Of a stretch of DNA of 64,000 nucleotides, positions 11,619-23,354 are shown piece after piece. Source of the DNA: Hydrangea macrophylla (Eukaryota > Streptophyta > Magnoliopsida > Cornales > Hydrangeaceae); NCBI GenBank assembly GCA_033977485.1, contig CM066991.1:30625850-30689849 (forward strand), read 5' to 3'. The notes beneath the pieces are model-generated. The model ran no database searches, had not been told where the DNA came from, and was given only the letters and a program-made list of their open reading frames with translations. Every line of letters starts with the position of its first letter. Within the stretch, counting starts at the first letter, position 1. The position numbers were made by a program, and so were the translations under genes.

Positions 11619-14602
11619 CTGATGCACCATTAGAACCATACTTGAAGACTCTCAATGGGTATTTTGTCAAGGAAGGGGAGGATTTTCCATTTTGCGGTTT
11701 CCCAGAGCCATGGTTGGATGATATGGAAAAGCGTATGAAGCCGGGATTCGAGATTTTCTTTGCACATGACTTCTCTGATTATAAGGACACTTACCTTCGG
11801 GTGCTTGCAAAATCCGCCATTGTTCAGAATTGGGTGTGTACTCTGGATGGCTTGGCAATGAAAGACCTGCTAAAAGAAGAACACAGGGGAATCAGAAAGG
11901 GTAGTACTGGGGAGATTATGAATGAAGATGAGAAAATCCGAGATAAAGGAGAAAGCAAGAAAAATAAAGCAGAAGGGGAGAAGCCAGAACATGAAGAAGA
12001 GCCAGTGGAAGAAGAAATGGAAGAGATTACTCAGACAGGGGATCGGGAAGATCATTTCATCGCTGAATTGGGAGGAGAAAGCAAGAAAGAATGGGTCTTT
12101 GAGTCTAGCAATAGGTATCCCCCTCACCCCAAGTCTGTAATGGCCCAAATGAGGCATCTTTCAATTTCTATGTCTGTTGTAATCACTCCCAAGAAAGTTA
12201 ATGAAAATATGACTAGTTCTGCTTACTCTACTGCGCATAATAATAACTGTGATGCATGTGATGAAATACCAGATGAATTGTAAAAATTAATTGAAAAAAA
12301 AAATGAGTTTGCATGTAAAATCATAGAAAGCACTTCAATGATTAATTTGGGAAATGAGGATAATCCACAAAATATTTCTATTGGCTCCACACTTAGCAAT
12401 GAGGAAGCAAGGAATTAATCAACCTATTAAATGAATTCAAAGATGTCTTTGCATGGTCCTATGATGATATGACAGTAATTGATCCGGAAATATTCCAACA
12501 TCATATCCCCCTCTTTCCAAACTCAAAACCCATAAAATAAAAATTGAGGCAAATGAGGCATGAATGGACGCTTAAATTGAAGGAGGAATTTGAAAAGCAG
12601 TTAGGAGCTGGATTCTTGATAGTCATCGAGTATCCAGAATGGGTCACTAACATTGTACCGATCCCAAAAAAGGATGGTCACGTTAGGGTTTATGTTAATT
12701 TCCGGGATTTGAACAAAGCCAGCCCTAAGGACGATTTCCCTTTACCCCACATTGATGTCTTAGTAGACAATACTGCGGGACATGAACTCTTATCTTTCAT
12801 GGATGGGTTCTCAGGGTATAATAAGATATTAATGGCACGTGAGGATAAGGAGAAAACTACTTTTATCACACCCTGGGGAACTTATTGTTATAGGGTTATG
12901 CCATTTGGGCTTAAAAATGCGGGTGCAACTTATCAAAGGGATGCCACCACGTTATTACATGATAGGATCCATAAAGAAGTGGAGGTGTATGTGGATGACA
13001 TGATAGTAAAGTCCAAGAAGAGGGGAGGGCATTTAGAAGCGTTGAAGAAATTCTTTAAGAGGCTGAGGAGGTTTAGAATGAGGTTGAACCCACAAAAATG
13101 CACTTCAGAGTTACCACGGGAAAGCTGTTAGGATTTCTCATTACACAAAGAGAGATTGAGGTAGACCCGACCAAAATTAAGGCCATAACCAAAATGCCAT
13201 CACCAAAGAATGAAAAGGAGTTAAGGGGATTTTTAGGTAGAGTACAGTTTATCAGCCATTTCATATCCAAACTTACTATGACCTATGACCCACTGTTTAA
13301 ACTATTTAGAAAGGGGGAGAAGTTTGAATGGGATAACCAGTGCCAAAAAGCTTTCAAAAAGATCAAGACCTACCTTCAAAACCCACCTGTCATATCGCCT
13401 CCTAAACCCGGAAAGCTTTTATTGCTATACCTGTCTGTAATCGAGAACTCAATGGGGTGTATGTTGGCCCAAGAAGAAGAAGAGGGGCGTGTGGAGAAAG
13501 CGATCTACTATCTAAGTAAGAGGATGACCGGGTATGAACTGAATTATTCACCGTTGGATAAAGCATGTTGGGCCTTGGTATGGTGTACCCGTCACCTTAG
13601 GCATTACATGTTAGCCTTCCCTGTCACCCTAATATCCCAAATGGACCCACTCAAATACCTCTTCGAAAAACCCGCCTTAACCAGTAGGATCTCTTGTTGG
13701 ACCATGATGCTAGCTGAATTCGATATTAGGTATGTCACTTCCAAATTCGTCAAAGGGAGAGCCATCACTGAATACTTAGCTGACCTTGCCATAGAATCTG
13801 AAGAAAAGGGAGAATTTAAGTTTCCTGATGAGGGGATGATGAAAGTAAAGGAAGACTTGTGGAGAATGTACTTTGATGGAGCAACCAATTAGATAGGATA
13901 CGGGGTTGGAATCATCCTCATATCACCTAATAGAGCCCCCACCCCATTGGCCAATAAGCTTAAGTATAACTCAACCAACAACACGGTAGCGAACCATGAA
14001 TAATTGGGATGGAAGCAGCCTTGGCCTTAAAAATTGAGAAGATTGATGTTTTGGGGGACTCGAATCTAATAATATCGCAAGTGAGGGGTGATTGGAGAAT
14101 AAAGCATGGGAAATTGAGACCTTACCATGAATACCTGGAGAGCTTGAAAGTGCAATTTAAAAAGATTTCATTCTACTACCTTCGTCACGAAGAAAACCAA
14201 TTGGCCGATTCCCTAGCGACCCTGGCCTCAATGATCCAAATCCCCGTAGGAATCTCCATGATCCCTTTATCTATAGAAGAAAGAACCCAACCCTCTTTTG
14301 AAACAATCGCCGCCATCGAAGAAGGAGATGAGGTCGAGATACCATGGTATTTAGATGTTTGGAGCTTTATTGAGAAGGGAGAATATCCTGAGGGAGCTTC
14401 GGAGAAGGATAAGAAAGCAATTCGAAGGTTTTCAACTCAATTCATGATTTATGCGGGAAAGTTATGGGTAAAGTTGTATACCGGTTATAACCTGGAATGC
14501 TTGCATGGGAAGGAAGCCAGAAGGATGATAGAAGAAATACATGAGGGAGTTTATGGACCGCACATGAGTGGACATATGTTAGCCAAAAAGATAATCTGGT
14601 AA
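11615..14602 (+). pseudogene. Element B reverse transcriptase and two RNase H domains, degenerate
   Basis: RT motifs are still readable: FRDLNKASPKDDFPLPHID, MPFGLKNAGATYQR and VYVDDMIVKSK. The Ty3-type RNase H (LLLYLSVIENSMGCMLAQ) lacks the usual first Asp, as in element D. The second, archaeal-like RNase H starts at MYFDGATN and continues in another frame (IDVLGDSNLIISQVRGDW). Frame changes are near 12400, 13100 and 13990. The double RNase H marks the Tat lineage. Confidence 0.85.
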
Positions 14603-15589
14603 GGGTATTTTTGGACAAATTTGGATAAGGATTGTTGTGAGTATGTTAGGAAATGCCATAAATGCCAGGTCCATGCAAATCTTATGCATACTCCATCTTT
14701 CCAACTTTACAACATGACCACTCCTTGGCCGAACTCCGTATGGGGTATTGATGTCATTGGTGAAGTGGTTCCGAAAGCCTCCAACGGACACCAGTACATA
14801 ATTGTGGCAAGAGATTATTTTACCAAGTGGGTGGAAGCAGCATCGTATGCAACATTGAAAGCTAAAGATATGGTGAGTTTTATTGAGAAGAATATAATCT
14901 GCAGATATGGGGTTCCAAATGAATTCATTTCTGATCATGGTAGCCATTTCCAAGGAGAAGTTATCCCGCACTTAGAGAAGTATAGGATCACCCACCATCA
15001 ATCTTCCCCATACAGGCCCCAGACAAATGGAGCAGTAGAAGTTGCGAACAAAAATGTTAAACCAATCCTGAGAAAAATGACAAACACGTATAAGGATTGG
15101 CATGAGAAGCTACCATTTGCTTTGTGGGGATACCGAACTTCCGTAAGAACTTAAACAAGTGCCACACTGTATTCTTTGGTCTATGGGATGGAAGCTATCC
15201 TTCCGGTCAAAGTAAAAATACCCTCTTTGAGAGTTTTGGCAGAATGCGAAATAACCGAACGAGAGTGGCTGTGAGGGAGGTATGAGGAATTGATGTTACT
15301 TTATAAAAAGAGGTTGGCAGCTATAAATCACACTCGGGGATATCTGAAAAGGATAGCTCGTGCTTTCAACAAAAAGGTTCACCCAAGAAAGCTTGCAGAG
15401 GGTGACCTGGTACTCAAAGAACTTAAAGCGCCCGTTTATGACCCCAGAGGAAAATTCAAACCCAACTAGGTCGGACCATACATCATTAAGACGCTTCTCT
15501 CCGAAGGGGCTGCCTATCTTATGGACCTAGATGGGGTTGAATTTAAACAGCCAATTAACCTTGATCGCCTCAAGAAATATTTTGCTTGA
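14603..15589 (+). pseudogene. Element B integrase, degenerate
   Basis: The zinc domain (CCEYVRKCHKCQVHANLMH) and catalytic motifs (VWGIDVIGEV, ISDHGSHFQGE, TNGAVEVANK) are readable in one frame to 15154. A stop then interrupts, and the C-terminal domain continues in fragments to the natural end at NLDRLKKYFA, 15589. Confidence 0.85.
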
Positions 15590-15620
15590 AACCTTGTCTT
15601 TCAAAACCTCCTACCTTGAT

Positions 15621-15663
15621 GAATTCTGCTTGACCTGATTCTCGCTAGGAGATACGTAGGCAA
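15621..15663 (+). other. Conserved stem-loop motif, copy 1 (element B)
   Basis: The stretch holds GATTCTCGCTAGGAGATAC. TCTC can pair with GAGA around a GCTAG loop. Homologous motifs lie at 33549-33590 and 40595-40635; relative to the first of these the stem has a C:G to T:A paired change. Confidence 0.55.
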
Positions 15664-15724
15664 CCTGCTCGGTTCGGTCATAAAAATCTTGCCTGAAAGG
15701 CACTTTTTTTTTTTTAGCCTTGGC

Positions 15725-15768
15725 TGAACTACTACGGACCTGATACCGATTAGGGGATAAGTAGGCGA
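15725..15768 (+). other. Stem-loop motif, degenerate second copy (element B)
   Basis: The sequence ACTACGGACCTGATACC followed by GGGGATAAGTAGGCGAGC aligns with copy 1, 60 bp upstream. The outer arms CTAC/GTAG are kept and the inner stem is weaker. Confidence 0.4.
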
Positions 15769-16299
15769 GCTATCAAGGCCCTCGGTCCAAATAAAATCCA
15801 ACTCTTTATAAAATCCAACATCCTAAGTTTACCTATACCGAACTAGGAGCAAACTTGTGTTTGCCCGAAACTAAAACTAGAACCCCTAGACTAGGGGCAA
15901 ACTTCGTTTTCTAAACCGAAGAACCCAGATCATATCTAAACCAATTTCTGGATCTACTGGCAATCAAAATAGGTATCATGTGGAAACAAATGAGAAATCA
16001 TGGTATAAGATGATTAAGACTAAGCAAGACTTAAAGCAGGGTAATAAAAGCTAAAAGGAACATTAAAGAGGAAAATTTTCATAACCCAAGAAAATTGGGA
16101 GAAGTGCAGACTTTGATTCGACATGATTAGAACATTTTTCAAAACACAAGGGAAAGTCTTTTGAAAAAAAAAAGAGAGAGAGTCTTTTCTTTGAAAACAA
16201 AAAAAATACATCACATGATTTAAAAAGCGCAGTGAGAGTAAGCAGGATTCGTCAGAAGCTCTTTAGTGGAATCTTGTTTGTTTTTCTTTTTATGTGTAT

Positions 16300-16575
16300 C
16301 TGTATAGTCATAAAGCTGTCTCCCGACCAAAATCTGAATCTCAAAAAGGTATTCGGCAGTAGGAACAATGGAAGAAGGAATCCTCTAGAAGGGAGCGGAC
16401 ACCCTATCATGCCAAACCTCGGTAAAGAGCCTCATGGTAGAAGGATGTAAGGCAGAACTCCTCGAGAAATTTGCAGTGATAACATCTGAAACATCTTGAA
16501 GCAACCCAAACTGGCAAACCACCCAGCCTGGGACATAAAAAAGTGGTAGCATGCAAGCCTGGGTACCACCAGATC
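16300..16575 (-). pseudogene. Relic of the antisense PMD-like gene in element B
   Basis: On the minus strand this stretch aligns with the last roughly 90 codons of the antisense gene at 34063-35118 in element D: WYPGLHATTF versus WLPGFHAMTF, then in a shifted frame FGLLQD, and near the end PTAEYLFEIQ versus PTTEYLLEIQ. It carries a frameshift and at least one stop. The rest of the gene and the 3' LTR are lost at the junction with element C. It shows that the antisense gene was part of the family before the two copies diverged. Confidence 0.75.
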
Positions 16576-18272
16576 TGCATGTTTCTCGGTGACAAAGAGA
16601 AGACTTCCTTTATAACTGACCAAGGAACATACTGCTACAAGGTGATGCCCTTTGGCCTCAATAATGTCGAGGCAACTTATCAGCGCTTGGTCAACCATAT
16701 GTTCAGAGACCTGATCGGGAAGACAATGGAGGTGTACATTGACGACCTCCTGGTTCAGAGCCAGGATGAGTCCGATCATCTCAAGCACTTAGTCGGGGCC
16801 TTTAGCATCCTATGAAAGTTCTGGATGAGATTGAACCTAGCTAAGTGGGCATTTGGGGTCTCGTCCGGGAAGTTCTTGGGACACCTAGTCAGTAGGCGGG
16901 GAATTAAAGTGAACCCGGAGAAAATCCAAGCCATCATCAACATGCGGTCACCCAGATCAACCAAGGAGGTTCAGAGTCTGGCAGGGCAGGTGGCAGCATT
17001 GAATAGATTCATGTCCCAAGCAACCGACCTGCGCCTGCCATTCTTCAAGATCCTCTACAAAGCCTTTGAGTGGTCGGAAGAGTGTGATAAGGCGTTTCAG
17101 GAACTCAAGAAGTATCTGACATCACCTCCTCTGCTCTCAACGCCCATTCCAAAGGAAGAATTATTCCTTTACTTGACAGTATCACTCTCGATAGTAAGCT
17201 CGGCACCAATTAGAGAAGAACATGGGATACAGTACCCGATATACTACACAAGTCGAGCACTGTAGGGCGCAGAAAGTCTATATTCCCACATAAAGATGCT
17301 AGCCTTTGCACTTATCACCTCAGCTCGAAGATTTCGTACATACTTACAAGCCCATGTCATAGTTATCCTCACGGATCATCATTTACACAGGATTCTATCC
17401 CAGCCTAAAACATCCGGGAGACTTATGAAGTGGGCGTTGGAGTTAGAAGAATTCGAGGTAGTTTACAGACCTTGAACAGCAATCAAGGGGCAGGCAGTAG
17501 TAGAATTCCTTATAGAGTTCAATCGAGGAATTCAATCCGCCTGAGTTACCGTCCGAGCTACAGCCTGACATCCCAACCTGGATAATTTATGTGTATAGGT
17601 CCTCCAACAAGCAGGACGGCAGGGCAAAAATCATCTTGACCACACCCGACGGGATCCAACTTGAGTACGCCCTAAGGTTGAGGTTCCAGGCTTCCAACAA
17701 TGAAGCCGAGTATGAAGCTTTAATGGTCGGGCTGCAGTTAGCTACCTCAGTGGGTGCACAACAAGTCCAGGTATACAGTGACTCCCAGCTGGTTGTCAAT
17801 TAAGTCCGATAGCAGTATGAAGCCCGGGAAGATAACATGGTGGCCTACCTAACCCTTTTCAAGGGGGTACCATCAAACTCAAAGGGTTTTCTATCACCCA
17901 GATTCTAAGGGAAGAAAATGCACAGGCCGACCGGTTAGCGAGCATAGCATCATCTTCTGAGTCGGACCTTCCCGAGATAAGGGTAGAATACCTACCTGAA
18001 TCCAGTGTGTCCAACTCGGAAGGAATGGAGGTAGACTCGGTTGATTTAAGGCCTAGCTGGATGGATCCTATCATAACGTTCCTCACAACTGGGAGTCTAC
18101 AGACCGGGAAGGATGAAGCCCAACGAGTCAAATACCGAGCAACAGGGTACCACCTCTTTGACGGTGTACTTTACAATAGGGGATTTTCCATCCCCTATCT
18201 CCAATGTGTCCACCCTACCCAGGTTTAGGAAATTTTGTATGAAATCCATGAAGGAATGTGTGGAAGCTACAT
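16556..18272 (+). pseudogene. Element C: Tat/Retand-like RT, RNase H and second RNase H, degenerate
   Basis: The RT fragment begins mid-domain (GYHQICMFLGDKEKTSFIT), with VMPFGLNNVEATYQR and VYIDDLLVQSQ. A Ty3-type RNase H follows (KKYLTSPPLLSTPIPKEELF, YPIYYTSRAL). The archaeal-like second RNase H (17579-17800) has EAEYEALMVGLQLA and VYSDSQLVVN, but its expected YVDGSSN start reads YVYRSSN, so the first catalytic Asp is changed to Tyr. Several stops and frame changes occur. It ends where the solo LTR is inserted at 18273, within the integrase N-terminal region (YEIHEGMCGSY), and resumes at 22246. Confidence 0.87.
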
Positions 18273-21200
18273 TGTAATACCCGTAAAATTCCTATGTTAA
18301 TAAAATATGATTCCGTGTTTTGACTTGTGTTTTCGAGACTCTGTGTAAATACGTATACATATTTATTAAATACTAACTTAGACTATAAGTACAAAACTGG
18401 ACTAACTTATCACGTTAACCTGTAGAATCTGTGTAAACTTAGACTGTATGGCATGTGGACTTAAACTCTAGATAAGATAAAAAAAAAATGGAAATAGGAT
18501 TAATACCTAAAGTGAGTATAGTACTTCCTAAAGCCCCTAATACCCATTGAATGTTTCCCCTACCCAAACCTTCCCTCTTAAACCGCCGGATAAACCCCAC
18601 CTCCCCCCCTCCCTCGGGTACACCCTCTCTCAAATCTATCCCCCTCATGTCCTCTCCATAAGCTCCAGCAGATTTGCAAATCTGTGTATTAGTATGTATG
18701 AATGTATATGTGTGTATGTAAATGTGATTTGTGTATATATATATAGGAGAGTTACCGAGAGATAGAGAGATTAAGAGCAAACCACACCAACACTCCCTCA
18801 CACTCACTGCTCCCTCTCTGTCCCTCACCATTACACACACGGACCATACTTACACGACACAGAGGAAGAGAAAGAGATGCAGAAATAGAAAGAGAAAGAG
18901 AGACTCGCCGAAAAAGGAGAGAGAGGGAAGAACTACACTAAGGTATTAACCCCCAACCCCCTCTGTCTATTCTATATATGCATCCCACACACACTTTCGG
19001 ACCACAAATAGAGCCTTAACCTCTGGCCATTCCCAGTGCCATTAAAGCTCAAGCTTGAGCTTGAGTTTTTTTTTTTGGAAACATCCCCAAACCTCACCAA
19101 GCTGGTACCAAACAGACCCCCTTGATCCCCTTAGGCTCCCCTAGAAACAATTCTTGAAATGGATCACGTTTGATGAGGCATGCAAGCCATTATCCCCTTA
19201 AAACCAAAAAAGGATAATGGTTTGGTTAGTATAGCAAACGAGATAACTGGACCATAGGCCCCTAGTGTGTTGTAGAGGACCTCAAACCGAACCATTTGGC
19301 GTTGGTTTTATCAATTTACATGGAGATATGAGGCGTTGAAGTTTTTCGGCGGAAAACAAGCTCACCGGAGAAGAAAAGGAAACGGGTTATATCGTCTACC
19401 CATTTTAATTAAAGTTGGGTCGGGTCATGAGTTTGGGTATTGGTTGATATGATAGTATAAATGGGTAATGAACCGAGTTTTGTTAAATATTAATTAGTCG
19501 GGTCGGACTATTTAAGTTGGACCGCTTGCTTTGTGTAAATGGGTGACCCATTGGGTCTAGGCCGGATCCGGGTTGACCCGCGAATCTTCATTAATTGTTA
19601 AAGTGTTATTTTAATATTCCTAATTATTCTGTTAATTCGGATTAGTAAATTAATATACTGTGTTAGTAACAATTAGTATTTTAGTATTATGATAATTCGG
19701 ATTAGTGTGTTATATGTATTATTATTTATTTATGATATATTAATAAATAGTTATAAACGATTTAAAATAGTTTCAAAATACTATAAATAAACTTTATATA
19801 TTCTAAAATATTATTTTAAATAAAATAATATTCATATATTCTAAAAATAAACTATTATGTATTATGCTACTATTTATTCTTAAAATAAATAATAAATGTG
19901 AGTTGAAATTTAATAAAATGGATACTTGTAAATTTTAAACGTTTTAAAAATAGTTTTAAGAATTATTAACTAGTTTTAATGTTCTGGGAAAGAATATATT
20001 TACATATTGTTAAATTCTGAAATTATAGTTTATTTCTTATGTAATATACTTATTTTTTATTTAGTTTAAATAAATAATTAAGAATTAGTTTAATAGAAAT
20101 AATTAGGTAATAAATACCTAATGACCATTTTAAAATGTAAGGAAATTATATCAAGTTTCCCTAAGGCCTAATGCCCTTTTTTATTTTTTATTTTTATAAA
20201 TTACTATTTATAAAGCCCAAACTTTAGTTTCTTAATATTTATTTAATTATTTATAAAGAACCCGTTTAGTTGAACTTTAATTTATTTAAATATCAAACGA
20301 ACTCCGAAAATTATGACAAGAATAACACTAGCCTATTTTAAGGCCTAGTATTTAATAAAAATATTTATAAGGACTAAATGTCTCCCTAAATTATATTTTG
20401 TAATTATAGGACCCCGTAGACTATAATTATGTAATTAAGACTTCAATAATTTGTAGTAAATAAACTCCCAAGCTCTTTCTGTCGTAAGTGATTGGAAACA
20501 GTGGCTCAGAAAAATGGGCGGTCGGTTCCCAGAGTCTTAGAATAATGTCTAGATTGTTTCCCTTAAGTTTGGTGACCTTTCGACAAAGTAAAAAATAAAG
20601 TTTGTCTTTAGGGCTTATATTGGTATAGAAAATCCACCATTTTATATGACGGACTCTGATTTGAGTCTAGTCAATGGCGTTAGACTCAGAATGATGTCCA
20701 GGTCATCATGTTAAGATTTAGGGACCCATCCGGCACAATTATCATTATGCCCTTAATTCTAGTATGCATAGTAACTGCCGTTCTATAATTTATATACATT
20801 GTAGGGACCGCAACTATGCTCGTTTTTACGAATCCGCATCGAGGTGAGTCATCCTAACTCACTTGGTATATTATAGAATTATTCCTTGTGTATTATATAA
20901 ATATCTAGTATGTCCTCTGTGGACACATCGGATGAATAATTATATATGTGTACATTATGATTTACTATTTATAAGATGAACGCATGTTTAGATAACCATA
21001 CTTCATGCTTAATTAATAATTGTTGTTATTCTTGTCTATTACGTTTACGATTGTATAATCATAGTGTTCATATAGACATAGTCGAGTCATGATGTCAATA
21101 TTGATGTCTGCATGGTTAGTCGAGGAGATTAACTTAATGTCATTATCATGCATTTTTGTGTGGACCGTGGAGGTCTGTGTGGTACGGTCAAATAAATGGG

Positions 21201-22245
21201 AATAATGAGAAATGCTATAGAGGCCCTGTTAGGCGACGATAGCTAAAGTACCCATTCAAATTAATGAAGTTAAGCATGAGTTGATGGCTTATACGCTATA
21301 GAGGCCCTGCTAGGTGATGATAGAAAAATATCCATCTAGAGTATCGAATACAATGGTTACTACTTGAAATACTATGGAGCCTTGTTAGGCGACGATAGCA
21401 ATATAACCATTCTATTCTCCAAGCAAGGTCATGAGGACCTAAGAGTAAAGTGATTCCAACTTTTTAAACCAAAACTGCTATAGGGCCCTTCTACGCGATG
21501 ATAGCAATGTAATCATTCTACTCTAAGCTAACGACGTTACACTGGTAATGTAACAAGTCACATGAGTCATTAATGCATCTGAGTAAAGTCGAATATATCG
21601 ATACTGCATTATGTCATCACTACTTCACTTATACTATCATGTCATATGCTTATAAAATGTCTAGTTCAAAAATATTTGTCGTACTTGTATATCATTTCTT
21701 GTATTAGGAGTGATTAGTTAGACGAACTCACTTAGCCTCAAAAGTTAACGGCTCTCTCTACCCTGGACATATTACGTCTAGGTTATAATGAAGAAGGTCA
21801 TCAAGGTGACTATGAATAAGACTATCTCGATCCTCAAGAAGGGGACTATCAGAAAATTTACCCTGAGGAAGACTTTTCAGAAGAGGATGCTGATGAAGGG
21901 CATGGGTATGCCAGCTAGGAAGAAGATCCTGGCCTATTACCACATTCAAATTTTTGTTATGTTTTAGAAACTATCTTTTGTTTGATGTAATAATTTAAGT
22001 GGCATTATTTGCCCAAACTTATCTTTTGTGGTTTTCATTTGGAACTTCTGTGATAGCCTAAGTAGCAAAACACTTAAAGTTCCCCCATGAATACCATTAG
22101 ACGTTTTATAAATTTTTTTCTTACGATATAATCATGTTAGAATTCTAGCAAGGACAGGTTAGTCTCATGTAACTAGTCATGGCTTATGGATCCAGAAAGG
22201 AAAAATTTTATTTTCCTTTAATTTTTGCTACTCCGGGGTGTGACA
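18273..22245 (+). mobile_element. Solo LTR of a Tekay-like element (about 4 kb)
   Basis: It starts TGTAATACCCG and ends CTCCGGGGTGTGACA, like the ends of element A's LTR. It splits the integrase zinc-domain region of element C. An ACAT direct repeat (positions 18269-18272 and 22246-22249) flanks it, compatible with a 5-bp target duplication with one changed base. There is no internal domain. It contains a CT-rich zone, a short TATATATATA run at about 18735, an AT-rich stretch (about 19590-20470) without coding potential, and a tandem repeat near its 3' end. Confidence 0.82.
21210..21520 (+). repeat. Tandem repeat in the 4-kb solo LTR
   Basis: Four diverged copies of a unit with CTATAGAGGCCCTGTTAGGC followed by GACGATAG occur at about 80-105 bp steps. 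Each unit can fold because CTAT and GATAG partly pair. Confidence 0.75.
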
Positions 22246-22662
22246 ACATTGGAGGCTAGGCACTCTCCCGTAGGGCCCTGTTGCAAGCTTACTACTGGCC
22301 TACAATGGCCCGGGACTCCCAGGGTTATATCAAGTGGTATAACAAGTGCCAAAGGCATGTGAGCATGATCAACCACCCAGTAGAGCCCTAAACTCCAATC
22401 CTCAGGCCTTGGCCATTTGCTCAATGGGGCATCGACATAGTAGGGCTGCTCCCCGTGGCAAAGGGTCAGGTCAAGTTTGCCATCATCGCAGTTGACTACT
22501 TCACCAAGTGGGCAGAAGCTGAACCCTTAGTAATAATAACCAAGAAGGAAATGGAAAATTTTGTTGAGAAAAACATCCTTAGTAGGTTCAGCGTACCCCG
22601 GGTACTAGTCAGTGACAATGGTAGACAGTTTAACAAACCGGTGTTTAGGCAATTTTGCTCGG
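22246..22662 (+). pseudogene. Element C integrase, continuation after the solo LTR
   Basis: This continues the integrase N-terminal domain (LLQAYYWPTMARDSQGY type reading, CQRHVSM) and the catalytic core: QWGIDIVGLLPVAKGQ with the first Asp, AVDYFTKWAEAEPL, and VLVSDNGRQFNKPV with the second. It stops at 22662, before the catalytic Glu, where element D's 5' LTR begins. Internal stops are present. Confidence 0.85.
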
Positions 22663-22920
22663 TGTAGACACCCCAATTTTGACCGGCCGTCGAATTTAGG
22701 AGAGCGTCACCTCCATGTCCAATGATGACAATGACCGAGAAATTCGACGTATTCCAAGCTCTTCAGAAAATTCTCCAAAACGCGATAAAATTTCACAGAA
22801 AGAGGGAAATACCAGGTATTTAGGAGAATTCAGATATAAAACACAACTTTTGGAAAAGATATTCAAAAATAATTTGTTTCAAAAAGAGAAAAGACCTAAA
22901 AGGGGAATTTTAGTCAAAAC

Positions 22921-23245
22921 CGGCACACGGCGGGCTTCCGTAGCACTCGGTGACTGCCGCACGGCAGTCACAGAGTGCCGTGCCGGCACTCATCAAGTGC
23001 CGCCACAGGTTTCTGACTGCCGTTCGCTTTTAAAGTCTGTATTTTGCAGAGCAATACGTATGCGCATGCGAATAAGAACAAAAAACTGATAAAGTAAGAC
23101 TGACAAAAATGCGGCAATCCATTAATTGCCGCGGCATTTGGTGAATGCCGCGCGGCAGTCATGAAATGCCGCAACGGCATTTGATGAATGCCGCAGCGAC
23201 GGTCACGGACTGCCGCGTCAGTGTCTGGACTGTCGCGCTGGACAG
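22921..23245. repeat. CGGCA..TGCCG palindrome array in U3 of element D 5' LTR
   Basis: About eight or nine imperfect palindromes of 19-20 bp occur, for example CGGCATTTGGTGAATGCCG and CGGCAGTCATGAAATGCCG, in two blocks (22921-23033 and 23111-23245). The array ends about 100 bp upstream of the TATA box. Equivalent arrays lie at 41063-41390, 35245-35371 and 38885-38999. Confidence 0.9.
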
Positions 23246-23346
23246 CAGTCTGCATAATTTCAGAAAGTACACATTGTACCAACTAATGAGGGAATTACAC
23301 CTATTTTTTGCTCCGAAATTCACCAAAAATACCTGGTAATTTTGCT

Positions 23347-23354
23347 TATAAAAG
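23347..23354 (+). promoter_or_regulatory. TATA box of element D 5' LTR
   Basis: TATAAAAG lies downstream of the palindrome array and upstream of a purine-rich, transcript-like region. The 3' LTR has the same box at 41489-41496. Transcription would start about 30 bp downstream. Confidence 0.7.

Larger units (their letters stand above)
9009..16575 (+). mobile_element. Element B: degenerate Tat-lineage Ty3 element (internal part)
   Basis: This is the same family as element D at 22663-43728, but old. Its gag is interrupted at 9008 by the inserted element A, so its 5' LTR and gag start must lie left of the window. The internal part runs through gag, protease, G-patch, RT, two RNase H domains and integrase to 15589, then a 3' non-coding stretch and a relic of the antisense gene (16300-16575). 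At about 16556-16580 it passes directly into a different element (C). At least five frameshifts and many stops show it is dead. Confidence 0.88.

Noticed and set aside
18439..18949. Frames in the CT-rich part of the 4-kb solo LTR
   Set aside because: They have low complexity, no homology that I recognise, and lie inside an LTR.
22715..23089. 124-codon frame kept in both element D LTRs (also 40857-41231)
   Set aside because: It lies in U3 upstream of the TATA box and crosses the palindrome array; two near-identical LTRs do not count as independent conservation.
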